Assembly: GCA_026260175.1 (NCBI GenBank) | Contig: JAKCWW010008799.1 | Location: 1 to 25,343, forward strand | Reading direction: 5' to 3' | Length of the DNA: 25,343 nucleotides | Source: Reticulitermes lucifugus | Lineage: Eukaryota; Arthropoda; Insecta; Blattodea; Rhinotermitidae | Shown: positions 16,712-25,343 of the stretch, piece after piece | Layout of the letters: the number at the start of each line of letters is the position of its first letter | Position numbering within the stretch: the stretch's first letter is position 1 | Translations under genes and position numbers: made by a program | The notes under the pieces: model-generated | Databases searched by the model: none | Seen by the model: only the letters and a program-made list of their open reading frames with translations | Told to the model about the DNA's origin: nothing

Positions 16712-17021
16712 GAAGAAGTATTACATAGAGTGAAGGAGGAGAGGAATATCCTACATACAATAAAAAGAAGAAAGGCTAACTGAATTGGTCACATCTTGCA
16801 TAGAAACTGCCTTCTAAAACACGTGATTGAAGGAAAGTTTGAGGGATGGATAGAAATGATGGGAAGACGAGGAAGAAGGCGTAAGCAGCTGCTGGATGAC
16901 CTTAAGGAAGAGAGAAGATACTGGAAATTGAAAGAAGAAACACTAGATCGCACCCTATGGAGAACTCACTTTGGTAGAGGCTAAGGACCTGTCGTAAGAC
17001 AGACTACAGAATGAATGAACA
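16712..17021 (+). pseudogene. LINE reverse-transcriptase ORF C-terminal fragment
   Basis: The plus-strand frame reads EEVLHRVKEERNILHTIKRR, KAN, a stop (16781-16783, where the family has Trp), IGHILHRNCLLKHVIEG, MGRRGRRRKQLLDDLKEE and LDRTLWRTHFGRG, ending with TAA at 16982-16984. The WIGHILRRNCLLKHVIEGK and GRRGRRRKQLLDDL blocks are very common in insect LINE C-termini (recognised, not searched). The fragment is 5'-truncated with one nonsense change. It is unrelated in sequence to the jockey-like copy at 7730-8892. Confidence 0.88.
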
Positions 17022-17071
17022 GAAATACAGATTACTGAACGTTTATGGCACATGTACTTGACAACATTCAT

Positions 17072-17136
17072 AGTATTAGTATGTACCAATACTGCTGTCT
17101 GTAGGTATGTCTTACTCATAGTATTAGTATGTATGA
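17072..17136 (+). repeat. Short direct duplication
   Basis: CATAGTATTAGTATGTA occurs near 17070 and again near 17118, about 48 bp apart, suggesting a local duplication. Confidence 0.6.
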
Positions 17137-17261
17137 AACACGGCTATATGCTGATCTGTTTTATTCATCACATCAGGGAGACTTCACTTTTCCAGCAATT
17201 CAGAATTCGAAACGGAAGACACAATATAGAAAGAACTGAGGTTTTTATGGTGGCAGGATTC

Positions 17262-17345
17262 AGGATCTGGATCATAGCACTGTGTAGTATGGTGAGTTCA
17301 TAATAACATTTCTGAGGAACATAATTTCTTCATCTTCAGGATAGA
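17262..17345. repeat. Dispersed hairpin-family repeat copy
   Basis: GTGTAGTATGGTGAGTTCAT, then AACATTTCTGAGGAACATAA and CATCTTCAGGATAG, match the copies at 14075 and 14861 in order and orientation. Confidence 0.6.
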
Positions 17346-17654
17346 ATTAAACAACTCTAAAAGATGTAGTCACTATGTTTCTCCAAAACATTGGTACCAG
17401 TCTACCTGGCTACATGTTTCATAATGCAGAAGGCCACAATATGAATGTACAAAGACTTCTCAAAAAAGTAGAAGAGCGAAAGCATTCTCTGAAAAGTGGT
17501 CACGGGTTGTGAGGTAATGAAACAGCGTGGTACAGCAGGCGAAGAGCACTGTAACAAGCCAAAGTACTAGAGAAAAGAAAACGGTAGATTGAGTTGCTGC
17601 CAGACTGACAATTTTCATTCCTTTTTTTTTTTTTCTGAATTGCATGAACATCTT

Positions 17655-18215
17655 AAGTAATTAATTAACTCTATGGAGCAGAGTACTTGAGAAGCTAATA
17701 GTTGCTGAGCTAGTCAAGAAATTCTGAGCATTTTATGGAACTTGAAAGTTCATTATCATGTTTAGAGGAGCCAAAAATTGGTCCCTGCCTTGAGCCAAAT
17801 GATTCCAGTCAATTTCTTTATGGCCCATTTTAATATTCTCCCATCTATGCCTAGGTACTCCAGTTGGTATTTTCTTCAAGTTTTTTGACTAAAACTATGT
17901 ATGCATTTCTTTTCTCACCTGTGAGTGCTAAATGCTTTGCCCAGCTCATTCCCCTTGATTTCTTCCTCCTAATAATGGTTGACAAGGAGTACACTTTATC
18001 AGACTCATCATTATGTACTGTTACTTACCTCCAGCTGTATAGGTGCAAATATTGTCCTAGCACTTTGTTACAAACACCCTCAGCCTATGTTATTCTTTTA
18101 ATGTGAGAGACCTAGTCTCACACTCATACAAAACGGTGAACAAAATTGTAGTTCTGTATATTTTATTGTCTGTGGTTTTCGGTAGCAGATTGGAAGATAA
18201 AAGACCAATGGTGAA
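17655..18215 (-). pseudogene. LINE 3' end with reverse-transcriptase C-terminus, abutting the alternative PAL exon
   Basis: The minus-strand translation gives LLSSNLLPKTTDNKIYRTTI (L at 18203), LYECETRSLTLKE, then with stops and shifts KVLGQYLHLYS, KKSRGMSWAKHLALTGEKRN and AYIVLVKKLEENTNW, then LAQ-type and 3' UTR sequence ending in a TTAA repeat (17657-17668). The order matches the well-known insect LINE block VILPVVLYGCETWSLTLREE ... RRLRWAGHVARMGE ... NAYRVLVG. The same 3' end recurs at 25286-25343. Many stops, so dead. It lies antisense in the long-isoform intron and reaches to within about 30 bp of the acceptor at 18234. Confidence 0.85.
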
Positions 18216-18234
18216 ATGTATTATTTTGTAACAG

Positions 18235-18398
18235 GGTCCAACAGCCAGAATAAGAGGTGGGACTTCCCTATTTCTCAGATGGGGGGCTTCAAACTGGATC
18301 GGCATCAAGGATTTGAGAAAGTGAGCACAGAAGAGAGTGATGACGAGGGCACCAGCAGTACCGTGGACTTCAGACAACAGCCCTTGCAGTTTGCATAG
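18235..18398 (+). CDS. PAL: PAL alternative terminal exon: long cytosolic tail
   Basis: Acceptor TTTTGTAACAG precedes 18235 and a TAG stop ends at 18398. Joined to the internal donor after 10852, it completes a Gly codon and adds 53 residues: SNSQNKRWDFPISQMGGF, then KLDRHQGFEKVSTEESDDEG, then TSSTVDFRQQPLQFA. The GFEKVSTEESDDEG block resembles GFDRLSTEGSDQE in the mammalian bifunctional PAM tail, whose phosphorylated acidic cluster governs endosomal trafficking (established for PAM). The exon has balanced coding composition unlike its surroundings. Seen: matching phase, splice signals, sequence similarity. Inferred: real alternative splicing. The resulting protein would be 443 residues within the window. 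Other cassette exons in the intervening 7.4 kb cannot be excluded. Confidence 0.78.
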
Positions 18399-18508
18399 TA
18401 ACATTGTGGTGATATACCTATTTATTATCAAAATCCAACCTTCATACTTGTTCAAGCACATATTATTTCAATCTTCTGGTAATGATTTGTACCAAAGATA
18501 TTCTACAC
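18399..18508 (+). other. Start of the long-isoform 3' UTR
   Basis: AT-rich sequence after the TAG stop, with no AATAAA. The transcript must end further downstream; AATAAA hexamers occur near 19518, 19694 and 21016, among others. A SINE begins at about 18509. Confidence 0.4.
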
Positions 18509-18850
18509 TGAGCAAGTTGGCTCAGACAGTAACACATGTGACTTGTATTCTGGTGGTTTTTGGTTTGAATCCTTGTCAAAGGCATATTGTAGCCATATGA
18601 GGTAGCTTGTGTGCACCAATGAACTTGAAAGCTATGCCAGTGGCAGCCTAGCTGCTGGTAGGGCCATCCATGCTGGACTGGTTTTGAGCGAGGTGCCAAA
18701 CAGAGAGAGAGAGCGAGACCATGGGCTTCCAGGTTGGGTGTTGAGCATGGGGCTGACATCCTCACTCTAGCAGCAGGGAGGCCAAGGCCCGAAAATGGGC
18801 CAAAGCACCATAGAAGAGGAGGAGAAACACTAAGAAGAAGAAGAAGAAAA
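18509..18850 (+). mobile_element. tRNA-derived SINE with AAG tail
   Basis: Pol III A box TGGCTCAGACAG (18518-18529) and B box GGTTTGAATCC (18562-18572) are about 44 bp apart, as in a tRNA head. A GC-richer body follows (about 18650-18800), then an AAGAAGAAGAAGAAG tail (18832-18848). No flanking duplication was confirmed. If the long PAL transcript runs this far, the SINE is part of its 3' UTR. Confidence 0.8.
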
Positions 18851-19385
18851 TGAACTGGATGTTCTACAGCTAGATTTCTTTCAAAAAGGAATTTCATGTT
18901 TTATAAAACTTCTTTTTAGGTGGTTAACTGAGACTTCTTCAATCATTCTAAATCAAATTGATTATTACCTTACAGTCAAACTTCAAATTATGAAGAATCA
19001 AAGCAGCAGGAAAGATCCGTTTTACAGTGGTACACTATCCATGGAAGGGATATGTTCTGCATATCCGAGACACCTATCATGATTTAAGTTCTTTTTTCTT
19101 GGACTTTAAAGATGAATATCAGAGTAAACATATTAATTCATTCTCATTATGGGGCTTTTCTTTTTTAGTTCTGCTAATATGTGTTGAACTTTTACACATG
19201 CCCACAGAAGGGGCTGTATGTGACTTATGCACAGTTGTAAAGAATTCAGACTTTGGGTGATAATACAACAAAGAATGGTTTGATAATGTTAAGTCTCTTT
19301 GATGGTTAATTTATAAACTGACTTTAAATGAGCCACAAGCATTGCCTTTCCAGTGAGGCTAATCCAGAACTCATAATTAACTAAC
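18851..19385 (+). other. No feature recognised
   Basis: AT-rich sequence with short open frames only; none resembles a known family. Confidence 0.5.
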
Positions 19386-19640
19386 ACACATCCAAGTGCA
19401 CTGGACGATTGGCAACACCTCGGGTTCGATTACAAACAGGAACAAGGATGTTCATCTTTGTTGTGTGTCCATACTGCTTGTGGGGTATACTCAGCCTTCT
19501 ATCCTATGTGTACTGAGAATAAAGCAGCCACACCATGAAGCTAACCACTCACCTCCATCTAATGCCAACATTCAGATGTGCAGAGGCACCTTCAGTCCAC
19601 CTGTACAAGTTCATGACATGGTGTTTTAGCATAAGGACAT
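19386..19640 (+). mobile_element. Diverged SINE, same family as 24384
   Basis: A B-box-like GGGTTCGATTAC lies near 19423. Downstream, ACCACTCACCTCCATCTAAT (about 19545-19564) and TTCATGACATGGTG (about 19611-19624) line up with GACCACCCACCCTCATCTAG and TTCATGGCCTG of the better-preserved copy at 24384. An AATAAA at about 19518 may have arisen inside it. Confidence 0.6.
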
Positions 19641-21530
19641 ATATCCACCAGTGCTGCAGAGAGACTCCTTTAGTCTGAGGCTCCCTTCATGTGAATAAAG
19701 AAGTTTTAAGGCCCCAGCCTACAAGAGGGATATGAAATGTGATTTTGCTGTTTAGACGAATAATTTCTAACAAGACCGTAATGATACATACAAAGTGCTT
19801 TTTCCACTACATTGTATGTGTGTGATTTAATGTTACCTTTTAGGTTAAAATTAATGCAACCTCTCTGTTACTGGCTTTTTTTTTTCTCCCCCAGCAGCCC
19901 TTGGTAAAAGCTTCATGGCTTCAATTTTAAGAAACAGTGATCTTATTTATAAGCAATGCAGTAAATTCTTGAAGTAATTAATAAATATTGATACAAACAG
20001 GATATCAAAGGACTAAGAATATATAAATACATGGAATACTTTTTCACATGGACAAATGATAAAAGAATGGAAAATAACAAAATGTAAATTAAAAACTGAG
20101 CACCATTAGAGTTTTTTGACCACACTGGTCACTTCTAACATATTTCAATATATGGAATTTTTTTAGATTACAAGGTGCTTCATTCATCTATGTAGTTGAT
20201 ATATATTATCATCTTAATCTTAATTTTATTACAGTACAGAATTCATATTCTAATGTTTTAATACTTCTATATGACTACCGTATTAGTACACAAAATTTAA
20301 ACACTGTAAACTTCAGTAGTTTGTATAAGCAGTGGATTGTGCTCTTAAAATGATTTTGATGGATTGAAACATGCCAAGCTGATTGTATTACACTATATAA
20401 GTGTTATATTCTTATGGTTATTGTATTGTCAGTTACACTGGCACTTTCTTCAATATAGCCCATCTTGTATAATACAGCAACAAAAATCCAGTCCTTGCAA
20501 AGGTGATGTGTTCTGATACAGACAGAGACTTGCCCATCCTCAGACTGTTATATTCATAAAGTAGCAGCAGCTTCAGAGGAGCTTTATGTATAATGTTTTA
20601 CATTTACATTATTTATCCTAGGGAACATTGATTAGTTGTAATGTGTAATACATTTTATCCATGAACTGTGGGAAGTTGCAGAAAATATGTCATCATTACC
20701 ATCACCATGACATTTGTAGGGTCATATTGTTAAGGTCTCTACCTGCTTCTGTGAATCCGAAGATAACCTTGATCTCTCCATCATGTTATTGGTCATCCAG
20801 AGTCTTGTCATCTGCTTGAATGGTAGTGGAATCATACATCTTTTCATAACTCAGTTACTAGTGGAATATCAGTTGTGGAAGACATTTGCTTTCCATTCTT
20901 TCCAATTGTGTTGATATCCTTATCTCTTCAAGTATATTTGGAACTTCTGTCGCTCCTCTGATGTTAAAATTTCTTTGGTGGTCTAATTCTGCTGAATCTT
21001 AGTGATGGTCTCAAATAAAGCAATTGTGATACTTCTAACTTGCAGGATTTATTTCAGGTGATAATCCAAATTTCAGTCATAATTATCGCTCTTGATGTGA
21101 TGTTATGTAGGCATAATTTTGTATCAGTTGATATTTCTTTCCAAGATTTATTTTAACTTACTTTTTTTTTTTTTGGACCTTTGTAACCATATTAGTATCT
21201 TCAGTTTCAAAATCACATTTCCTAAGTAAATATCAGATATTTATTGTTTCTTTTGTTTCTGTATATTTGCTCTTTAAATATTCCCTCCATATGTTCTCAG
21301 TACTTTAGTTTTTGTGTAGTTGTTGATGTTACATAGTCCCTCATTATGTAAATCTGATGATGTAGCTTATTTGGTTTATGTGCACTTGTTTCTGTTCTTC
21401 AGTTCAGGTAGAGAGATGAAAGCAAACACAGTTGAGATAGCCAAAGAGGCAAGACAACCAAGTGCAAGATACACATTTTATACACTGAACTGTCAGACTG
21501 TACCAACTTGTCCTGATTTGTAAAGTACAG
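19641..21530 (+). other. Non-coding stretch
   Basis: AT-rich. Minus-strand translation of about 20700-21000 gives weak LINE-like fragments (NWKEWKANV) that I cannot confirm. A T-run lies at about 21160. No gene recognised. Confidence 0.45.
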
Positions 21531-21789
21531 CATGCCTGCATCAAGGGCAGGTTTACATATCATGGTATCACTTATTTGCAGATCAATTATTGTGACCACC
21601 CTTATGCACTGTCATGTAGTTCCCTTGCTTATTCGCAGTCATGCTTGTGTAGCAACATTACAAGACACTGCCATCTTCCTGTGTGTTTCACTCAGTAGCT
21701 ACCTGGATATACGATTCACAAGGTATGTTTTATTTATGTCTGCAGAAGGTGATGTACATGCTGAAGACAAGGCTACAGATAAAAAGTTA

Positions 21790-22240
21790 AGTAATGTCCC
21801 TGTTAGAGAAAGTGTTGGATAAGTTGGACAGCGGAATGAGACTTGTTGCTGTCGGACACCATACCAATGTAAACAGATCGACAATTCAGTTCACCAAGAA
21901 AAATAAAGACATGAACAGGGGAAGCATTAAGGACAGTGCTTTGTCAGGTGCAAAAATTTCTTGTGTATTTCATCATGGCCTCTTTGTCTAAAAAGTGGAA
22001 AGGGTTTTGTTTGTATGGCTGGAAGATGAGGCACAGAAGGGGTTGTCAATCAGTGGTGCTGTGGTAAGGGAGGTCACATGGTTATACAAGCGCTGCAGTT
22101 TTTTTGTTTTTATCATGTTTTGTATGTCTTTTGTTCCCCTAACCCATTGTTCCCATAAGGCCTTTACTTCATGCTTTATGGTTTTACCATTTTCAAGATT
22201 TTTCAAGAACGTAACCCCCAAAAATGACAAGGGTCCCCTG
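21790..22240 (+). pseudogene. Second Tigger/pogo transposon remnant with transposase N-terminal region
   Basis: The plus-strand frame from 21794 reads MSLLEKVLDKLDSGMRLVAV, GHHTNVNRSTIQFTKKNKD, IKDSALSGAKIS, a stop (21989-21991), then KVERVLFVWLEDEAQKGLSI and SGAVVREVTWLYKRC. This follows the order of the two DNA-binding halves of Tigger transposases (HTH, then the WIEDQ-type second half). The DDE domain is absent. At 22199-22240 the sequence reads as an inverted Tigger-type terminus (on the minus strand CAGGGGACCCTTGTCATTTT then TGGGGGTTACGTTC), followed by TA. The left terminus was not securely found. This is a different subfamily from 6921-7708. Confidence 0.8.
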
Positions 22241-22900
22241 TATTCCCCACATATGAAGATAAGGATGGGAGGTCAATGCAACTGGCTCAGGAACATGTCC
22301 ACTGGTGGCATTTGGTATTAGTAGTGTTGAAGCTTGGATTCTGCTGAATGTTATTGTGTAACATTAATGTATCAACATGTCTGTGGTCCATACGACATTT
22401 CAGAGTAACAATAATGATCTGAATGATCGATTTGTTCTTCGCACAAATTGTACAAAATAAAAGCACAAGGGAGAGGTCATACCTGTCTGTCCATCTGCAT
22501 GCTTCACTTTCAACAACATTGAATTAACTTTTGTCAAATTCAATGTTGGGATCTACACCAGATATTGTAAGGCAGCATGAATTTTGGCTGACTTCAGACC
22601 AATACAGTTCTTACACTATGTGAAACTTAAAAGTAAGTTTATAAATTTTCTCAAAAAATAGCTCGTTTTATAAAAATCAGGTATACGAGATAAACTATAA
22701 AGCTTGTGAGATCTACAACTGCTGTTAGAAGAACTTTTCGTTGTGGTGTATGTTTTAAGAATGCAAAAAAACTACAAGGAAGCAGACTATCAGATATAAC
22801 ATAGCCTGGAAGACCATCCACACACTAAAGGAGTCGAGATGCCTTAACCTTTCACAGCTTACAACCTCTTTGTCAGTGCCCAAGGTATCGGCACTACTGT
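22241..22900 (+). other. No feature recognised
   Basis: AT-rich sequence without recognisable coding or structural signal. Confidence 0.5.
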
Positions 22901-22904
22901 TTAT

Positions 22905-23090
22905 TTGACCTGACACCTTGTTTGGGACTAATTCTCTTTTACTGTTTAGGTTTTGCAGGGTCTAGTCCTTCAACCCCTAGAAAACAGACTGGTCATTATA
23001 CACATTCCACTTCCTACTGGGTACTGCTCGACACCGAAGTGATGGACATGTACTGTATCAGCCACTTGCTCTGAAGAAGAAGAAAAATCA
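22905..23090 (+). mobile_element. SINE 3' body with GAA tail
   Basis: A GC-richer block includes GGGTCTAGTCCTTCAACCCC and TCGACACCGAAGTGATGGAC, ending GCTCTGAAGAAGAAGAA (about 23068-23084) before AT-rich flank. The form and tail match other SINE ends in the window. No clear Pol III box was found, so the copy is probably 5'-truncated. Confidence 0.55.
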
Positions 23091-23535
23091 CAGAAGGTAA
23101 GACAAAAATAGCTGTCAGGTTAATGTCAGTTTAATAACTTGCTTATCCACACTGGAGTTACGACATTAGATTCCCAGGGCAGTGAATACTGAAATTATAA
23201 TCATCTGAAATCTGCAGTCATGTAGTTTGGTAGGTAACATAGTAAATGGCATCACATATCACAAGATCATCATGTTCACACTGGGTACATTTTACCATTC
23301 AAAGATATTGCCATAAAGCATAAAACATTACATATGCAGTACAAATATTTTATTTTAGTTTCTTTGAGATCTACATGAATCTAATGTCCTGCGACAATAA
23401 AAACATCATATACATGGTAATGCAGACTAAAATGTTGATACAACTAAATAATATAATAATATATTTACAATAAAATAAATATGTAATATTAATTTGTAAG
23501 ATTTGAGGTTCTCATGGCAGTGACTACAAATTTTT
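23091..23535 (+). other. Non-coding stretch
   Basis: A weak copy of the CATGTAGTTTGGTAGGTAAC motif lies near 23219. Otherwise AT-rich and featureless. Confidence 0.45.
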
Positions 23536-23537
23536 CT

Positions 23538-23636
23538 GTCTTCTGGGATGCGACATCATGCAGTCGGTAGAAGTGTGCCACTGTTGCCAACAATTTTGTT
23601 GTCTACCAGACCATTTCATGCCACATCCCAGGAGAC
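23538..23636. repeat. Hairpin repeat with CTTCTGGGATGCGACATCATG arm
   Basis: The left arm 23538-23560 is mirrored at 23617-23636 (CATGCCACATCCCAGGAGAC) with a three-base deletion and about two mismatches. The arms continue inward with GTAGA/TCTAC. Same family as 283-375. Confidence 0.7.
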
Positions 23637-23687
23637 AGTCATATTTATGTAATATTACCTAAAAACAGAAACCAGAGTACTCAGTTT

Positions 23688-23760
23688 ATGGTCTTCTGGG
23701 TTGTGACACTGTGTAGTCTTGGACGTGGATACCAAACCTCGAACTATATACCAGAAACTA
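23688..23760. repeat. Further copy of the CTTCTGGG/TGTGACAC repeat
   Basis: CTTCTGGGTTGTGACACTGT then GTAGTCTTGGACGTGGATAC and CAAAC, about 50 bp after the previous copy and in the same orientation. Confidence 0.6.
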
Positions 23761-24380
23761 GACTTTTAAACTGATCAAAATGCTTAAGAATATAAAATTC
23801 ACAATGATAAAAAATAATATCAATTCTAACAACTAAAGTTCTTATTAGAGAGTCCATTTATGTGTAGTGACATCCACGGTTGCTAAAATATTGGGGCATG
23901 ATCAGCGCATTCATATTTCTCATAAAAATTACTGCTCACACAATTTTTGTTTTGAACATTCATCCTAATACTGTTAATTTCAAACACACAAGCTGAAATA
24001 TATTTATGAAAATACACACCAAATCCGTAAGACTTTATATCAGACATGAGCAAGAACTGTGATTCTCAGAGGCACTGTGTCTGCGAAAATACAAACTCTT
24101 ATTGCATTCTAATGTAAAAATTTGTTGAGAATAAAAAATGTAATATGGCTGAATCAATTTGATTGTCTTAAAAGTTTACTTAAAACAAGCAGAAGTTCTT
24201 GTTCTTCACCAGGATGTCGTTATTTCTCTTGTTAATATCACACAATACAACAGCTAAAACTTTAAAAATAACACTCAAATTAAGTAATTAAAGTTCATTC
24301 CTGTAATTAAAAAAAAAACTAGGAATAAGGATTCAAATCACATCCAGTACTTGCACAATATACCAACAGTCTTGACTATT
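23761..24380 (+). other. No feature recognised
   Basis: AT-rich non-coding sequence. Confidence 0.5.
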
Positions 24381-24383
24381 GTG

Positions 24384-24690
24384 TGGGCCGGGACAGCGTA
24401 GGCGGTATAGCAACTCGCTGCGGGCTGGATGGTCCGGGGATTGAATCCCGGTGGTGGCGAGATTTTCCGCAGCCGTCCAGGCTGGCCCTGGAGCCCACCC
24501 AGCCTCCTATATAATGGGTACCAGGTCTCTTTCCCGGGGGGTAAAGCGGCCGGGGCATGGAGTTGACCACCCACCCTCATCTAGTGCCAGGGTTAAAGAA
24601 AGAGTAGAGCTATACCTCTACTCCCTGTCTGGGCCTTCATGGCCTGTTCTAGGGAGAACTTTACCTTGGCTATTGTATATGTTTCTTATC
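24384..24690 (+). mobile_element. tRNA-derived SINE, well preserved
   Basis: A GC-rich island in AT-rich flank. The head GACAGCGTAGGCGGTATAGC, then GGGGATTGAATCCCGG (B box, about 24436-24451), is tRNA-like. The body contains ATAATGGGTACCAGGTCTCT, CACCCTCATCTAGTGCC and GGGCCTTCATGGCCTG. Open frames across it give the familiar spurious peptides (YRRLGGLQGQPGR on the minus strand) that often contaminate insect proteomes. A diverged sibling is at 19386. It is the youngest-looking repeat in the window. Confidence 0.85.
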
Positions 24691-24839
24691 TTTGGGTATT
24701 CTCGATTAGGTCATGGTACAAAAGATGAATATCGGAAACGACAAAACATCTACATTTTTGTACATATTAAAAGTTTTCTCAGTTCTGCATAGGCTATATA
24801 GCATGAAATGGGAAGAGGAAAGTGAATGATGAATTGGGA

Positions 24840-24970
24840 AAGATGTGGAAGGGGTGCATCCCAGCATTTGCATGGGAAATCACAAAAGAAAACTCATTAC
24901 ACCCAGTCTCTGACTCAAATCTCGGGTCTCCTGAATATGAAACATGATTTCTTACCACTCAGCTATGACA
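24840..24970 (-). mobile_element. tRNA-derived SINE head, minus strand
   Basis: In reverse complement, TAGCTGAGTGGTAA (24952-24965) fits the Pol III A box and AGATTTGAGTC (24912-24922) fits a slightly decayed B box, about 35 bp apart. A body follows, with GATTTCCCATGCAAATGCTG and GGATGCACCCC. Confidence 0.65.
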
Positions 24971-25285
24971 TTGTTTCTGTCATTATTAGTAAAATTAAGA
25001 ATTCTCTTCAAGTGCTAATGTAAATGTTTAACATATTGACTGTACAGAAGACACTGATATTTGTGCAAAACATCTATTTTACCGCCACGGTGGGCACCAG
25101 TGTGTCTTGTAGACCATTTATTGTACTGCCACAGAGGACAATGATGTCCACTCCCTATCTGGATATCTTTCTACATAAATAACATGTATCCACTGGTTGC
25201 ATGCATACTATAAGGGTGTGTCCACTATGATTTGTGGTTACTGCTACACTTAGCACCTTGCAGAGCTCACAGTAACGTAAAAACA
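24971..25285 (+). other. No feature recognised
   Basis: TACCGCCACGGTGGGCACCA (about 25080) and TACTGCCACAGAGGACAATG (about 25125) look like a loose internal duplication; otherwise nothing. Confidence 0.4.
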
Positions 25286-25343
25286 AACTAACTAACTCCA
25301 TGGAGCAGAGTCCTTCTTGAGAAGCTAACAGGTCGTCAGCTAG
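25286..25343 (-). mobile_element. LINE 3' end, cut by the window edge
   Basis: ACTAACTAACTCCATGGAGC, then AGAGTCCTTCTTGAGAAGCT and AACAG, matches the 3' terminus of the LINE copy at 17657-17720, including a tetranucleotide tail (CTAA here, TTAA there). Read on the minus strand this is the element's 3' end, so the rest lies beyond the window. Confidence 0.75.

Noticed and set aside
18216..18234. ATG at 18216 as a start for an independent 60-residue protein including the 18235 exon
   Set aside because: The first residues come from LINE/intron sequence, while the AG at 18233-18234 and phase match to PAL fit a terminal exon better.
18463..18897. 144-codon minus-strand open frame
   Set aside because: It is the antisense of the SINE at 18509-18850; the Leu/Ser/Pro-rich peptide is a repeat artefact.
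20700..21000. Possible LINE C-terminal fragment on the minus strand (NWKEWKANV and neighbours)
   Set aside because: Only one short block resembles a LINE; the rest does not align by eye, so it is noted but not called.
24338..24792. Three overlapping open frames on both strands
   Set aside because: All cross the SINE at 24384; these peptides are known types of repeat-derived false proteins.

Overview
This window is animal nuclear DNA, almost certainly from an insect and probably a cockroach or termite (Blattodea). It is AT-rich and intron-rich, with short coding exons bounded by GT/AG and many decayed transposons. The protein in it is a free-standing insect-type peptide-amidating lyase. The Blattodea call rests on my recognition of the repeat families (tRNA-headed SINEs with AAG or GAA tails, jockey-like LINE remnants, Tigger/pogo fragments), not on a search.

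The window holds one gene, on the plus strand: peptidyl-alpha-hydroxyglycine alpha-amidating lyase (PAL), the second enzyme of neuropeptide C-terminal amidation. Six exons (2272-2512, 4056-4345, 5723-5920, 9262-9474, 9926-10009, 10709-10908) give one continuous frame of about 407 residues. They cover a nearly complete NHL beta-propeller catalytic domain, a linker, one transmembrane helix and a short cytosolic tail. The exon(s) carrying the signal peptide and N-terminus are missing and probably lie upstream. No PHM monooxygenase sequence is present, as expected for an insect, where PHM and PAL are separate genes.

The main discovery is a second, unlisted terminal exon at 18235-18398. A donor inside the last exon (after 10852) joins it in frame. 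This replaces the 22-residue, YSKL-containing tail end with a 53-residue tail whose GFEKVSTEESDDEG core resembles the mammalian PAM cytosolic trafficking tail. The gene therefore seems to encode two membrane isoforms with the same lumenal enzyme and different sorting tails.

Layout. 1-2271: upstream intron with a SINE tail, a hairpin repeat and a LINE remnant. 2272-10908: PAL exons; their introns hold a palindromic insertion (2905-3070), a 788-bp Tigger/pogo derivative (6921-7708), a jockey-like LINE (about 7730-8892) and a near-perfect 161-bp inverted repeat (10291-10675) just before the last exon. 10909-18234: 3' UTR of the short form and intron of the long form, with a 35-base N gap, a 34-bp minisatellite, hairpin repeats and two LINE fragments, one of which runs up to the acceptor of the alternative exon. 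18399-25343: no further gene recognised; SINEs, a Tigger transposase fragment, hairpin repeats and a LINE 3' end cut by the window edge.
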